Shown one piece after another: positions 1 to 9,362 of a stretch of 59,074 nucleotides of DNA (positions are counted from its first letter, which is position 1; each line of letters starts with the position of its first letter). Origin of the DNA: Psychrobacter sp. UBA3480 (GTDB lineage Bacteria; Pseudomonadota; Gammaproteobacteria; Pseudomonadales; Moraxellaceae); NCBI RefSeq assembly GCF_002377945.1, contig NZ_DFQV01000020.1, positions 63,325 through 122,398 of the forward strand, given 5' to 3'. A program made the translations under genes and the position numbers. Under the pieces are notes generated by a model that worked only from the letters and a program-made list of their open reading frames with translations, was not told where the DNA came from and searched no databases.

Positions 1-260
1 ACAGGGTTTTGCTTAGTGGTTTTTTTATCACCTGCTAATGCGTAGTCAGCAACAGTCTCACAGGTAGTGCCCTTGAAATGTGATACTTCAATCAACTGCT
101 CAATACGAGTGGTATATTCGGTCAGCACAGATTCAGCCAGAATGTTTTTCTTGTCATCGACTAATACAACCAGACAAGCATCGTCTTTACTTTTGGCTTC
201 TTTTTTCAAAATTTTCTGCGTATGGGTCTTTGGTAAATGCTGAGATAATTTGATGTTCAT
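1..260 (-). CDS. pepA: Leucyl aminopeptidase, N-terminal part (runs off window)
   Basis: Only the first 86 codons lie in the window; the gene continues beyond position 1. The protein starts MNIKLSQHLPKTH and has the mixed alpha/beta look of the non-catalytic N-terminal domain of M17 leucyl aminopeptidases. The metal-binding catalytic domain is outside the window. ATG at 258-260 follows an AAGGATA ribosome site at good spacing. In many gamma-proteobacteria pepA is divergent from lptF-lptG, and the same arrangement here, with one extra gene between them, supports the call. The sequence alone is not diagnostic because the conserved part is missing. Confidence 0.65.
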   Translation of the reverse strand, partial: MNIKLSQHLPKTHTQKILKKEAKSKDDACLVVLVDDKKNILAESVLTEYTTRIEQLIEVSHFKGTTCETVADYALAGDKKTTKQNP

Positions 261-485
261 ATAGTTATCCTTATTAGAGTTATGAAAATTGCAGGATTTG
301 TATGTCTGCTTATACTTGTCAGATTATTAGATTATTTGGTCTGTTGAGCAATCACAATAGTGTAGCATATTGCGATAATCGTGCGCAGTTAGCAAGTCTT
401 GGGTAATACGTTTGAATTATTATGCTGTACTAACTTGCGCTATGGTTTAGCGGTTACATTATCATTTTTCGATGATGCCAACATA

Positions 486-1103
486 CTAGCCATTGACCAA
501 TTCATCGGTCGTTACCATCGCGGCAAATCTGTCTTGTAGTGCTGCCATGGCAGTATCATGCATGATTTCAGCGCTTATCGGCTTTCTTGTAGCGCTCGGT
601 AGGTCGCGAGTGGCACAGGCATCATGGCAGACAAAACTATCAAAACCTAAATCAAATGCGGCGCGGACGCTTGAGCTAACGCACATATGACTCATAAAAC
701 CCGCAAAAATAATCTGCTTCTTTTCTGCTGCTGAGATCAATGATTGTAATTGCGTATCATAAAAGGCATTCGGATGCTTTTTGGCAATCACTGTTTCGCC
801 ATCTTGCGGCTGCAACTGTTCGACTATCTCAACGTTAGCTGATAAAGGATCAAAGACATTGCCATTTTCTGCACCGTGATGATTTATGTGAAAGATAGGT
901 AAATCTTGCTGACGAGCTTTATCGAGTACTAGGCGTGCATTGGCGATGGCTTTTACCCCAGCGTCCCCTAAGGGCATAGCGCCATCGACATATTCATTTT
1001 GATAGTCGATAAGAACAAGCGCGCAATTTGACCAGTCAAGCGCATCGAATGTGCCGCCAGCGAGCTCGAGTAGGGTAGAGGGTGTAGAGGTCGTTTTATT
1101 CAT
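486..1103 (-). CDS. Isochorismatase-family cysteine hydrolase
   Basis: A 205-residue protein of the isochorismatase/nicotinamidase-like hydrolase family, cytoplasmic. The catalytic triad is visible: Asp33 in LVLIDYQNEY, Lys109 in the AKKHPNAF segment and Cys141 in AGFMSHMCVSSS. The cis-peptide region before Cys141 (GFMSHMC) is typical. The substrate cannot be told from sequence; members act on isochorismate, nicotinamide, N-carbamoyl compounds and others. The gene lies between pepA and lptF, points the same way as pepA, and looks like an insertion into the usual pepA/lptF divergent pair. The family call is firm, the substrate unknown. Confidence 0.9.
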   Translation of the reverse strand: MNKTTSTPSTLLELAGGTFDALDWSNCALVLIDYQNEYVDGAMPLGDAGVKAIANARLVLDKARQQDLPIFHINHHGAENGNVFDPLSANVEIVEQLQPQDGETVIAKKHPNAFYDTQLQSLISAAEKKQIIFAGFMSHMCVSSSVRAAFDLGFDSFVCHDACATRDLPSATRKPISAEIMHDTAMAALQDRFAAMVTTDELVNG

Positions 1104-1578
1104 TAGTATTATTCTCCGTTTGACGATATAAGTATATTTTTCTATCAGTCAGTCTAGCAATTAATAACAGAGATAAATGTTCGATGATACGAATGACAAA
1201 CAAACCTTTCCAAAATAAATAAAGCAAAAACTTAACGCCATAAATACTATCAATTCAATGTAATTTGAGGTTTTATCAATTATTTATCCAATATTTGCTA
1301 TATTTGTTACTTACTGTCAATAATGCGCTCTCAGCAAGGTGTAGGTAATGTTTTCAAACACATTTCACAGCCATTTTTGGGCAAAACATGCTAGCATTAG
1401 CGGTTATATCTGTCGCTTGTGTTTATTGAGTATGACTAACCAGTCGCTTAGTGACGTTTATCGTTATTTGAGTATTTAGATGACCCATATCATGGTGATG
1501 ATATGTCGTCGTACGTCCTAAATATTCAATAAGCTCATCATCAATCGCGCGCATACCAACCGTTTAAGAGTACCCATT
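1104..1578. other. Divergent intergenic region before lptF
   Basis: This 475-base A+T-rich gap separates the divergent cysteine hydrolase gene and lptF and must hold both promoters. The only clear structure is a small hairpin at 1486-1505 (CATATCAT, loop GGTG, ATGATATG) about 75 bases before lptF. No open frame or tandem repeat of note was seen. Confidence 0.5.
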
Positions 1579-2919
1579 GTGATATTACGCCGCTACATGA
1601 CACAACAAGTTGCCTCTACCACTGCCTTAGTGTTGGGGTTTTTGGTAGTGATGATGCTCGGCGGTCGTTTGATACGCTATTTTGGCATCGCTGCTGAAGG
1701 TCGTTTGGACGTCAGCCTACTGTTTACTATCATTGGGTATAACCTACCGTACTTTTTAGAGCTCATTTTACCGTTAGCATTCTTTATCGCTTTGATGCTG
1801 GTATTTGGTCGCTTGTATGTCGATCAAGAAATGGCAGTGATCAATGCTAGTGGCGTGTCTCGAGGTAAGCTTGCTCGGTTGATGACACCATTAATATTGG
1901 CATTGTTCGTTGGTGAAGCGGCGCTATCTGTCGTTGGTAAGCCTTGGGGTGTCCGCTCGTCTGAGGCTGTGTGGCAGCAGCAAGCATTGACCAGTGCGTT
2001 TGATTTGATTCGTCCGAACGAGTTTATCAGTAGCGGTAATTACCATTTGTACGTGGGTAGTCTCAGCGATGATAAGAAAAAATTGCAAGATGTGATCTTG
2101 ATCCAATCTGAACCTGCGAAAAAAGGTAGTACTTCCAAAAGTGTCGATGCTAATGCCAATGCCAATGCCACTGATATGAATAACACGATTGATAATGAGA
2201 CAGCCGAACAGATTGGCATCTCAGACATACCAAAAAATATTATAAATAGTAGTGCAAAAGACATTAGCAAAGATACTATCACGCTGGCTAAGCGTGCTGA
2301 GCAAGTGGATACCGGTAATAGCGGTGTGACCCAGTTGGATCTGTTTCAGGGACGTCGTTACGAAGTCGGCGCAGGCAGTCTGAAATATAATCAAGTCGCT
2401 TTTGATCGTTATCGCATCACCTTGACTGAGTCTTCACAGGAAGGTATCACCGAAGACAATATCGAAACGCAACAGATAGGACCATTGTGGCAAGCCGCCA
2501 CGAGTAGCTCACCATCAGGCACTAATAGTGCAATGCGTGCTGCACAAGGTGAGCTTGGCTACCGTTTGGCGCTACCATGGCTGATGATTATCGCGCCTAT
2601 GTTGGCCGTGCCACTGGCGCAAGTCCGTCCGCGTCAAGGACGTTGGCTGCGCTTGTTTCCTTCTATCTTATTATTTGTTAGCTGTGCATTAGGTATCATC
2701 TCGCTCAAAAACGCGGTGAGCAAAGACAGCATCAGCGTATGGGCGTATGCATGGCTTATCTTAGGATTTATGGCATTGGCGCTTTATATGAATTGGGGTA
2801 GCCGTGTGCAACATCGACTGCGCTTTCGCAAACAAGAAAATAGGCTAGCCGTTGCCACAACTAGTTCAGTTAGCGACATAGATAATCAGAACAACAGCTC
2901 ACAAGGAGGGCAGTCTTAA
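1579..2919 (+). CDS. lptF: LPS export ABC transporter permease LptF
   Basis: A 446-residue inner-membrane permease of the LptB2FGC machine, which extracts lipopolysaccharide from the inner membrane for transport to the cell surface. Membrane segments group at residues about 12-30, 55-110 and 335-415, flanking a periplasmic beta-jellyroll domain, as in the YjgP/YjgQ family. The start is GTG; MILRRYMTQQ aligns with the usual N-terminus of E. coli LptF, so the next ATG (1597) looks too late. The protein is about 80 residues longer than E. coli LptF. The extra length includes a low-complexity Asn/Ala/Asp-rich stretch at residues about 180-235, containing a short AATGCC tandem repeat. The stop codon overlaps the lptG start (TAATG), indicating translational coupling. 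Confidence 0.95.
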   Translation: MILRRYMTQQVASTTALVLGFLVVMMLGGRLIRYFGIAAEGRLDVSLLFTIIGYNLPYFLELILPLAFFIALMLVFGRLYVDQEMAVINASGVSRGKLARLMTPLILALFVGEAALSVVGKPWGVRSSEAVWQQQALTSAFDLIRPNEFISSGNYHLYVGSLSDDKKKLQDVILIQSEPAKKGSTSKSVDANANANATDMNNTIDNETAEQIGISDIPKNIINSSAKDISKDTITLAKRAEQVDTGNSGVTQLDLFQGRRYEVGAGSLKYNQVAFDRYRITLTESSQEGITEDNIETQQIGPLWQAATSSSPSGTNSAMRAAQGELGYRLALPWLMIIAPMLAVPLAQVRPRQGRWLRLFPSILLFVSCALGIISLKNAVSKDSISVWAYAWLILGFMALALYMNWGSRVQHRLRFRKQENRLAVATTSSVSDIDNQNNSSQGGQS

Positions 2920-4127
2920 TGCGCTCTTTATTTGCTAAATCAGCTGAGTCTGATCAATTGGCTAAAAAACCTGCCAATCTAAAAGTCCTCAGTCGCTATG
3001 TCAAACTCAACGCTCTATTGGCTATTATTGCTGCCGTCATTGGTTTGTGGGCATTACAGCTGATTTTTTCTTACTTATCAGAGCTTGATTCGTTAGATGA
3101 TAACTACACCATGGGCGAGGCGCTCAAATATATCTTTTATCGTTCGCCTTACTTTTTAGAGCAATTTATTCCAACGGGTGCGTTACTTGGTGCCGTCATA
3201 GGATTGGGCTTGCTGGCCAATAAAAGCGAGCTGGTCGTCATGCGCGCGGCTGGGGTCAGTATTTATCGTATCGTCGGCTGGGTATTACAGCCCGCTTTGA
3301 TATTTGTACTGTTGGCATTAGCTATCAACCAGTTCGTTTTACCGTCTTCTAATCAGTTGGCAAAACAGATTAATGATGAGGATAGCACCTCACTGGTCAC
3401 ATCAGTGCGCGGCTACTGGACGATACAGCCACGTTTCGAAACCGCAGAAGATGGCAGTGCTACACCTGATGGTAGCGACGTTTTATATATCGATTATGCT
3501 GATGTCGCGGGTAATATTGGTGAGGTGAAACGCTGGCATTTGGACAACAACGGTAATTTACAAACTGCTGTCCACGCGGAAGGTGGAAAGTATACTGGCC
3601 GTGAACCAATTGATGTAAATAGCGAAAAGCCAAGTGAGCAGTATCGTTACGAGTGGCAGCTAAATGATATGGTTAAGCTCTCTATCAATCAGGGATTTGA
3701 GAGTAGCCAAGCTATTTCACCATCAGATACGTTAAGCTTACCCTTTGCTCCAGAGTCTGTGTATCTGCTAACGCGTAAGGCAGAAGATTTGTCATTGACG
3801 CAGCTGTATGAGCATCGCACGTTTATGCGTCAGCAGGGCAATCGTTCTTTAGATCATGAAGTGGCATTTTGGCAAAAGCTACTATCGCCATTATCGATAT
3901 TGTCGCTGGTGATTGTTGCTTGCTCGTTTGTCTTTGGCTCGCTACGGACGCACAGCTTAGGCTTACGTATCGTCGTGGCATTGCTGTTTGGTCTACTATT
4001 TAGCTATATTCAGGACTTAGTCGGATTTGTATCGCTAGCGACAGGCTTTTCACCGATGCTTATGGTGCTATTGCCGATTATCGGCAGCGCGCTATTGGGT
4101 GGATACTTGATAAAACGCCAGATGTAA
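2919..4127 (+). CDS. lptG: LPS export ABC transporter permease LptG
   Basis: A 402-residue partner of LptF in the LptB2FGC lipopolysaccharide exporter. It has the same architecture: N-terminal membrane segments (about 30-50, 80-110, 120-145), a periplasmic jellyroll domain, and three C-terminal membrane segments after about residue 310. The coupling-helix region near LVVMRAAGVSIYRIVG matches the YjgQ family. It is translationally coupled to lptF by a one-base overlap. A strong bidirectional terminator follows at 4151-4186, so lptFG looks like a two-gene operon. Confidence 0.95.
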   Translation: MRSLFAKSAESDQLAKKPANLKVLSRYVKLNALLAIIAAVIGLWALQLIFSYLSELDSLDDNYTMGEALKYIFYRSPYFLEQFIPTGALLGAVIGLGLLANKSELVVMRAAGVSIYRIVGWVLQPALIFVLLALAINQFVLPSSNQLAKQINDEDSTSLVTSVRGYWTIQPRFETAEDGSATPDGSDVLYIDYADVAGNIGEVKRWHLDNNGNLQTAVHAEGGKYTGREPIDVNSEKPSEQYRYEWQLNDMVKLSINQGFESSQAISPSDTLSLPFAPESVYLLTRKAEDLSLTQLYEHRTFMRQQGNRSLDHEVAFWQKLLSPLSILSLVIVACSFVFGSLRTHSLGLRIVVALLFGLLFSYIQDLVGFVSLATGFSPMLMVLLPIIGSALLGGYLIKRQM

Positions 4128-4150
4128 AAAGACAGTTGGTTATACCAAAT

Positions 4151-4186
4151 AAAAAGCACGCTAAATCTAATTTAGCGTGCTTTTTT
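4151..4186. terminator. Bidirectional terminator after lptG
   Basis: Perfect 11-bp stem GCACGCTAAAT / ATTTAGCGTGC with a CTA loop, flanked by an A-run on the left and a T-run on the right. It can serve both lptG and the convergent methyltransferase gene. Confidence 0.9.
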
Positions 4187-4247
4187 ATGTCGATTTCAAT
4201 TTAAGCTTCAGTTTAAATGGCTGAAATTCAATCAGGCAAAGTTAAAA

Positions 4248-4856
4248 CTAGTCTTTGGTCGCCATCGTAATCGTATAGGTTTTACCTTGCTTGATTTTGT
4301 CGCTATTGCCAAACACTTCGGTAAACGAGCGCTTAACAAATTGGCGTAGGCCATTGATGGTCACGACATAAAAACGGCCACCTTTACGCATACGTGCATA
4401 GGCATCGAGGAAGTATAAATAATGCTGCTCTTTACCCACTTTGGCTGGCAAGTTTGACATCACAAGGCTAAAGTCTTTGTCTTTTGCCACATGATTAAAA
4501 CCATTTGATAAATGCACATCGACATTGTTTAGACCATTTTTCTCACAGTTACGGCGTGCGTATTCTACCGCCATAAAGTCTTTATCAATCAGCGTATGCT
4601 GACCATTTGGACATTCACGTGCTGCCGTCATACCAAGTACGCCATAACCGCAGCCCAAATCGATCGAGTCATCATCTTGCTCAAAATCCACATAATCAAG
4701 TAGCATTAAGCTACCGTCATCGAGTTTTTGCGGTGAAAAAATGCCCCACGTGGTCGCAAAATCAAACGGCTTACCCAGCACTTCTTGGCGAAAATTGATA
4801 TCTTCGCGCCAGTGTTCGGCATTTTTTAATAGGTCAGCAGGTGGTCTATGGCTCAT
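4248..4856 (-). CDS. Class I SAM-dependent methyltransferase (small, MTS-like)
   Basis: A 202-residue cytoplasmic methyltransferase. The SAM-binding motif I is DLGCGYGVLGM near residue 68, followed by an acidic motif II (LIDKDFMAVEYA). At motif IV, where RsmC/RlmG-type enzymes have NPPF or NPPY, this protein has SNLPAKVGKE. The layout resembles the single-domain 'methyltransferase small' family (RsmC C-terminal half and MJ0882-like proteins), which act mostly on rRNA, but the altered motif IV makes the substrate uncertain. It is convergent with lptG across a shared terminator. Confidence 0.8.
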   Translation of the reverse strand: MSHRPPADLLKNAEHWREDINFRQEVLGKPFDFATTWGIFSPQKLDDGSLMLLDYVDFEQDDDSIDLGCGYGVLGMTAARECPNGQHTLIDKDFMAVEYARRNCEKNGLNNVDVHLSNGFNHVAKDKDFSLVMSNLPAKVGKEQHYLYFLDAYARMRKGGRFYVVTINGLRQFVKRSFTEVFGNSDKIKQGKTYTITMATKD

Positions 4857-5097
4857 GGGATTCTCGGATAATAGATAGGAAAAAGGTAGTGCGCAGCCCA
4901 GTTAGGCAGCATGTATATCATGACGCACTTTAATAAGGGTATTGTAACTAGAAAAGGATGGGTTTGCAGCTATCTATTTCTAGAACTGCATTTTGCTATA
5001 TTGCAAAACTTTTTAAGAAAAAATGTTAGAGATATTAGATAAGAGGTATCGCTTAATATAGAATCGAATTTAACCTAATAGTCGCTAAGTATTATTT

Positions 5098-5541
5098 ATG
5101 CCAGACATTATATTCGTATCTAAAGTAGACTTCTGGCTTGCACTGTTACTTTGGGGTTTGAGCTTATTTACTGTGTCTGTTCCATTATGGCAGTGGAAGC
5201 GAGATGCTCACAAATCCCTCATACAAACTATATTAATGACGGTTATTCTCATACCTTTTGCAGCACTAATGCTCATCCCTTTTTTCAGTACTAAGTACAC
5301 ATTAACGAATGACCAGCTACAAGTAGATAGTGGATTCTCTGTTCAAAACATCGAGCTTACAGATATCACCTATATTATGCCAACACAAAGCATGAGTTCT
5401 GCGCCAGCACTATCACTGGATAGGATTAAAATAGAATATCGGAACAAAGAAGTATTGATATCACCGAAAGATAGAGCAAGCTTTTATCAAGAAATACGAG
5501 CACGTAATCCCAAAATAGTGATAGATACAGCAGGCGAATAG
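5098..5541 (+). CDS. Membrane protein with bacterial PH-like domain
   Basis: A 147-residue protein with two N-terminal membrane segments (about 11-30 and 42-63) followed by a soluble beta-rich domain. The conserved pattern near the end, SAPALSLDRIKIEY then VLISPKD and a final ARNP, matches the bPH_4 (DUF1200) family, whose molecular role is not established. ATG at 5098. It stands alone, flanked by minus-strand genes. Confidence 0.75.
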   Translation: MPDIIFVSKVDFWLALLLWGLSLFTVSVPLWQWKRDAHKSLIQTILMTVILIPFAALMLIPFFSTKYTLTNDQLQVDSGFSVQNIELTDITYIMPTQSMSSAPALSLDRIKIEYRNKEVLISPKDRASFYQEIRARNPKIVIDTAGE

Positions 5542-5605
5542 AATAGTATCATCGTTAGCCGCATTCAGCTATACATCGTTCCTGATATTGAATTTTTTTT
5601 CGAAA

Positions 5606-5935
5606 CTATTTCCCCAAACTCTTCTTTAATAAATGATCAAATATAAATGGCCCGAATGGCAAGAATGAGCCGAGCACACCTGCAGGTAGTGCCCAGAGCG
5701 GCATTTTTATTCTGCTCGCCGTAATGATTAGCACCATGACATAAGCAACGAATAATACCCCATGCACTGGACCGACATAGCTTACTGCTTCTGGAATATC
5801 GAACATATATTTGAGTGGCATCGCGATACCAAGTAACAATAGAAAGGAAGTACCTTCTAAATAACCCATGATAGTAAGATTTCTGAGTGCAAAGTTTTGA
5901 CTCTTTGTGAAGGTAGAAGGTTGAGCTTGCGACAC
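5606..5935 (-). CDS. DUF3817-family small membrane protein
   Basis: A 109-residue integral membrane protein with three hydrophobic segments (about 22-42, 52-73, 79-99). The GYLEGTSFLLLL start of the first helix, and YVGPVHGVLFVAYV in the second, fit DUF3817. Function unknown. The start is GTG at 5933-5935 behind an AAGGAA ribosome site. It lies about 60 bases downstream of xerD on the same strand. Confidence 0.8.
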   Translation of the reverse strand: MSQAQPSTFTKSQNFALRNLTIMGYLEGTSFLLLLGIAMPLKYMFDIPEAVSYVGPVHGVLFVAYVMVLIITASRIKMPLWALPAGVLGSFLPFGPFIFDHLLKKSLGK

Positions 5936-5995
5936 GATATATTCCTTTTACAATCATCAATAATATTAGATTTCAATGCTGCCCATATGGCAAGG

Positions 5996-6934
5996 CTACC
6001 CACGTGGGTGATGCTCCGCATGTAATTTCTGCAATCTTGCCGTTGCCACATGAGTATAGATTTGCGTGGTTGATAAATCGCTATGCCCAAGTAATAACTG
6101 TACGCTACGCAAGTCCGCGCCATGATTGAGCAAATGCGTGGCAAAGGCATGACGTAGCGTATGCGGGGATAATTCTTTATCGATACTGGCAACTTTGGCG
6201 TACTTCTTAAGTAAATACCAAAAGTTCTGCCGCGTCATATAGCCACCTTGCGCCGTCAAAAATACCGCTTGGCAATTGCCTGATTTTAAATGAGCAATCA
6301 AATCGCCACGCCCATGAGACAGATAATCTTCCAATGCATCCGCTGCATATTCGCCGAGGGGCACCAGTCGCGTTTTATTACCTTTCCCCGTGATTTGTAG
6401 CCAGCCTGAGTTTAGATTCACTTGCTCTAATGAGAGGTTAATCAACTCACTCACCCGCAGACCGCAGGCGTATAAAACTTCTAGCATGGCTTTATCACGG
6501 AGACCTAGCGCGGTGCTGGTATCAGGTGCGGCAAGGAGATTATCTACGTCAGCCTCGGCTAAGTCTTTTGGCAGCGGACGACCTAGCTTTGGGCTTTTGA
6601 TACGCTCACAAGGATTGTCTTCGCGTAGATTGCTGGCGATCATCCATAGATAAAACTGACGCAAGCTTGAGAGCATACGCGCTTGGGTACGTGGGGTTTT
6701 GCCATCTTTAGCAAGCAGTGACAGACAGTGCAGCACATCATCAGGCTGCCAGCGTGTCAGGGCGATAGGATTGGTCAGCTCGCAAGAGCGTAGGTCACGG
6801 ACGTACGCATTACGAGTACGCGTCGCTAGACCGCGTGCCAGCATGGCTTGACGAAACTCAGTCATATAAGCTGGCTCATCATCGACCGCCAATGCTTTAG
6901 GCTGTCGTTGTTGCACGGCGCGATCACGGCTCAT
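5996..6934 (-). CDS. xerD: Site-specific tyrosine recombinase XerD
   Basis: A 312-residue recombinase that with XerC resolves chromosome dimers at dif sites. The N-terminal SAM-like core-binding domain covers about 20-110 and the catalytic domain about 120-300. Catalytic residues are all present: Arg160 (CGLRVSEL), Lys184 (GKGNKTRL), His258 and Arg261 (HTLRHAFATHLL), His284 (LLGHSD) and nucleophile Tyr293 (QIYTHV). LPKDLAEADV before the catalytic domain and the QLLLGHSDLSTTQIYTHVA block are closer to XerD than XerC. The N-terminus is about 10 residues longer than E. coli XerD. No dif site was seen in the window. Confidence 0.93.
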   Translation of the reverse strand: MSRDRAVQQRQPKALAVDDEPAYMTEFRQAMLARGLATRTRNAYVRDLRSCELTNPIALTRWQPDDVLHCLSLLAKDGKTPRTQARMLSSLRQFYLWMIASNLREDNPCERIKSPKLGRPLPKDLAEADVDNLLAAPDTSTALGLRDKAMLEVLYACGLRVSELINLSLEQVNLNSGWLQITGKGNKTRLVPLGEYAADALEDYLSHGRGDLIAHLKSGNCQAVFLTAQGGYMTRQNFWYLLKKYAKVASIDKELSPHTLRHAFATHLLNHGADLRSVQLLLGHSDLSTTQIYTHVATARLQKLHAEHHPRG

Positions 6935-7000
6935 AAGATAATACTCAGGTAGGGGTTAAGTTAGCGATGACAGACAGTCATTAATATAACGTCCAACCTA

Positions 7001-7333
7001 TCATGCCATTTTTTTCTTAACCAGATAGCGATATAGCGTTACGCTCGCAGTCGTATTATCATCGCTATCGATGGTGATTTCGTCAGGATCAGAGTCTAAG
7101 CTCACGTTTTCAGCCAGTGTTTCTTGACTGATTAGCTCATGACCCAAATGACGACAGAAATTTGGAATATCGCGTGTGGTAGCTGGATCTGTCGCTAATA
7201 TTTCAATCACTTCACCGCCATCTGCTTTACGAATGACGCGGTGTAGCATCATGACGGGCTCAGGACAAATCAGCCCTTGAGTATCTAAGTGATGGTGGAT
7301 AGGCGTGTCTGGTATAGAAGTGGTCATAGTCAT
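7001..7333 (-). CDS. tusA: TusA-type sulfur carrier protein
   Basis: A 110-residue TusA/SirA-family protein. TusA takes sulfur from the desulfurase IscS and passes it on for 2-thiouridine formation in tRNA wobble bases. The signature LDTQGLICPEPVMML holds the sulfur-accepting cysteine in CPEP, and DPATTRDIPNFCRHLGHEL follows as in E. coli TusA. An acidic insertion of about 20 residues (near 80-97, rich in Asp, Ser and Thr) precedes the C-terminal YRYLVKK strand, making it longer than the usual 80 residues. The start could be ATG 7333 or the ATG two codons later; neither has a strong ribosome site. Confidence 0.85.
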   Translation of the reverse strand: MTMTTSIPDTPIHHHLDTQGLICPEPVMMLHRVIRKADGGEVIEILATDPATTRDIPNFCRHLGHELISQETLAENVSLDSDPDEITIDSDDNTTASVTLYRYLVKKKMA

Positions 7334-7419
7334 TATCGTAAAGCTAAATAAGTGGGTTTAAGGACAAGTAGGGTAAGTAGTTTGCTTAAATGCTTATCGC
7401 GGCGTACTTTGTAGATCGT

Positions 7420-7914
7420 CTACGCTTCAGTAATTTCAGGCTCTTCGTCGGCATCAGGCGTATCAGCTACTTCTAAAAAGTTAAAAAACCGCTTAAAACT
7501 TACTTTAAATAAAAATGCCACGCCCAACCAACAAGATAGTCCTAACCATGCAGTATCGGCAAAAATTAATCCACCAACCAATATAATGGTTGATACACCA
7601 ATACTCATGGCAATCATTGACGGTTGATTTAAGCGATAACGATAAACGACCAATGCATCATAAATAGTAATGGGTATCGTGAGGGCTACTAAGGCATATG
7701 GCAAATTATAAAATAATTGATAAAGCAGCTGGTTATCATGGAAGGCTTTGATACTAGCAATCGTGCCAAAGACCACAAATGCAAAAATAGCCGCATAAAT
7801 GAGATAAATCGCTATTTGGTTGGCACGCTGTGCGCCTTTAATACGGGCAATAGCCAGTGGAGCAAAACCATGCTGTGACTTATGTTGCGAAGATTGGTCT
7901 GAGACAGTGGTCAT
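7420..7914 (-). CDS. Uncharacterised four-helix membrane protein
   Basis: A 164-residue protein not recognised as a named family. Four hydrophobic segments are visible at about 30-52, 63-88, 98-118 and 120-140, with a short polar N-terminus and an acidic C-terminus (DTPDADEEPEITEA). It lies between ruvX and tusA on the same strand, with about 85-base gaps on each side, so it may be co-transcribed. No catalytic motif was seen. Confidence 0.65.
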   Translation of the reverse strand: MTTVSDQSSQHKSQHGFAPLAIARIKGAQRANQIAIYLIYAAIFAFVVFGTIASIKAFHDNQLLYQLFYNLPYALVALTIPITIYDALVVYRYRLNQPSMIAMSIGVSTIILVGGLIFADTAWLGLSCWLGVAFLFKVSFKRFFNFLEVADTPDADEEPEITEA

Positions 7915-8000
7915 AGTAATCAGTCATTTATCCGTTGAGAAGTACGATGTATCGAAGTGGCATTATAGCCGCACACGTGTCTTTTACCTATTTGGCTGCT

Positions 8001-8582
8001 TTATTCTGCTTTGATTGCATCGATAGCGATACTGCTATTAGGATCAGCAAAATAGGTCGACATTAGGATACAAGCAGAGATATCATCGATTGGGTCGCGT
8101 TCGTTTTTGATCCAACCATTGTCCCATGCGATTTCTCTTGCTTCGATTGAAGTCAGCCGCTCATCACACAGTGATACGGTCACTGGCAAATGTTGCTCCA
8201 TCACTCTATGGGCCAGACGACGAGCGAATTTGTGCGCCCGTTTTGAAAGCATGGAGCTAGTGCCATCCATATTAAGCGGTAGGCCAACCACGACTTGCGC
8301 TACGCCCCAGACTTTGATGATACCAATTAGATTGTCCCAATCTGGCTGCCCGTTATTCATTGCCAATATGTCAAAGGCACGCGCCGTCTGCGTAATGGTA
8401 TTACCGAGTGCCATACCCATCTTTTTGACACCGTAATCTAGCGCCAAGATAAGATGCGGCTTTACCTCTGGCTCAATAGTTTCAGCAATGATATTGCTAT
8501 CTTTATCGAGAGTATCAACACCAATATCAATGTCATTATCTATAGCGTCTGTGCTATTAGCCGTAAAAGTGCTATCTACCAT
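8001..8582 (-). CDS. ruvX: Putative pre-16S rRNA nuclease / Holliday junction resolvase-like YqgF
   Basis: A 193-residue RNase H-fold protein of the YqgF/RuvX family, implicated in 16S rRNA 5' maturation. The family motifs are present: LILALDYGVKKMGMALG (catalytic Asp), VVGLPLNMDGTSS and SLCDERLTSIEA (acidic residues), ending with a conserved Asp in DDISACILM. The first 40 or so residues are an acidic Asp/Ile/Thr-rich extension not seen in the E. coli protein. It lies 50 bases downstream of yqgE, the usual neighbour. Confidence 0.92.
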   Translation of the reverse strand: MVDSTFTANSTDAIDNDIDIGVDTLDKDSNIIAETIEPEVKPHLILALDYGVKKMGMALGNTITQTARAFDILAMNNGQPDWDNLIGIIKVWGVAQVVVGLPLNMDGTSSMLSKRAHKFARRLAHRVMEQHLPVTVSLCDERLTSIEAREIAWDNGWIKNERDPIDDISACILMSTYFADPNSSIAIDAIKAE

Positions 8583-8632
8583 AGTAACGGGTGTCCTTTA
8601 TGTCTTTATCTAAATTCGTAGAGCGTATGATA

Positions 8633-9196
8633 TTACGCATGACCTATGTCACTACTAAGGTAGTCGAAATTGACTCCGATTTTATCGGCTGCAATTTGCC
8701 AGCGTTCTTCAAACGGTGTATCAAATAATAAGTTCAGATCAGCAGGGCAGACTAACCAATCACCATTACTCAGCTCTTGGTCTAGCTGTTTTTTACCCCA
8801 GCTGGCATGACCTAGGCACAGCTGATAGTGACCGACGCCTTGACCTGCGGCAATACGCTTTAGAATATCTTGGCTAGTTGTGATGCAAACGTTCTCTGAA
8901 ATAGCGAAAGAAGAGGCCCATTCTGGCTGACCAGTATGCAGCACAAAGCCAACCTCCGGATACATAGGACCGCCCTCTAAAGCCACATCTTCCATCACCT
9001 GCGGATTGGTCACTTCAATATCCAAATCTTCTAGCAGCTTACCTACGCGAGATTGCTCAAGCGGACGATTGACCATCAGACCTAGCGCACCATGCTTGTC
9101 ATGACGGCAAATATATATAAGTGCCTGCTCAAACCTTGGGTCTGACAGCTCTGGTGCTGCAATCAAAAAATGATGGGTCAAATTGGTTTTAGACAT
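8633..9196 (-). CDS. yqgE: YqgE/AlgH family protein
   Basis: A 187-residue protein of the UPF0301 (YqgE/AlgH) family. It starts [20 protein letters not shown] and continues [19 protein letters not shown], as in E. coli YqgE. AlgH was first named for a link to alginate control in Pseudomonas, but the biochemical function is unsettled. It pairs with ruvX downstream, a conserved order. ATG at 9194-9196. Confidence 0.93.
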   Translation of the reverse strand: MSKTNLTHHFLIAAPELSDPRFEQALIYICRHDKHGALGLMVNRPLEQSRVGKLLEDLDIEVTNPQVMEDVALEGGPMYPEVGFVLHTGQPEWASSFAISENVCITTSQDILKRIAAGQGVGHYQLCLGHASWGKKQLDQELSNGDWLVCPADLNLLFDTPFEERWQIAADKIGVNFDYLSSDIGHA

Positions 9197-9362
9197 AGAA
9201 ACAAACGCAACCTAATAATAAGGGTGAAAGACCACTATATGGTGATAATCAACAGAAAAGCAAGATTCGCACTAATTGCTACTGACCATCATACAGACTC
9301 AGATAACCATCCGTTTTGATGAAAACGAACGGTTATTTAACGTTAGATAGGTCAGATAAGCG

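Noticed and set aside
9308..9336. Imperfect inverted repeat between recN and yqgE as a terminator
   Set aside because: The stem has mismatches and no T-run on the minus strand, so I did not list it as a terminator.
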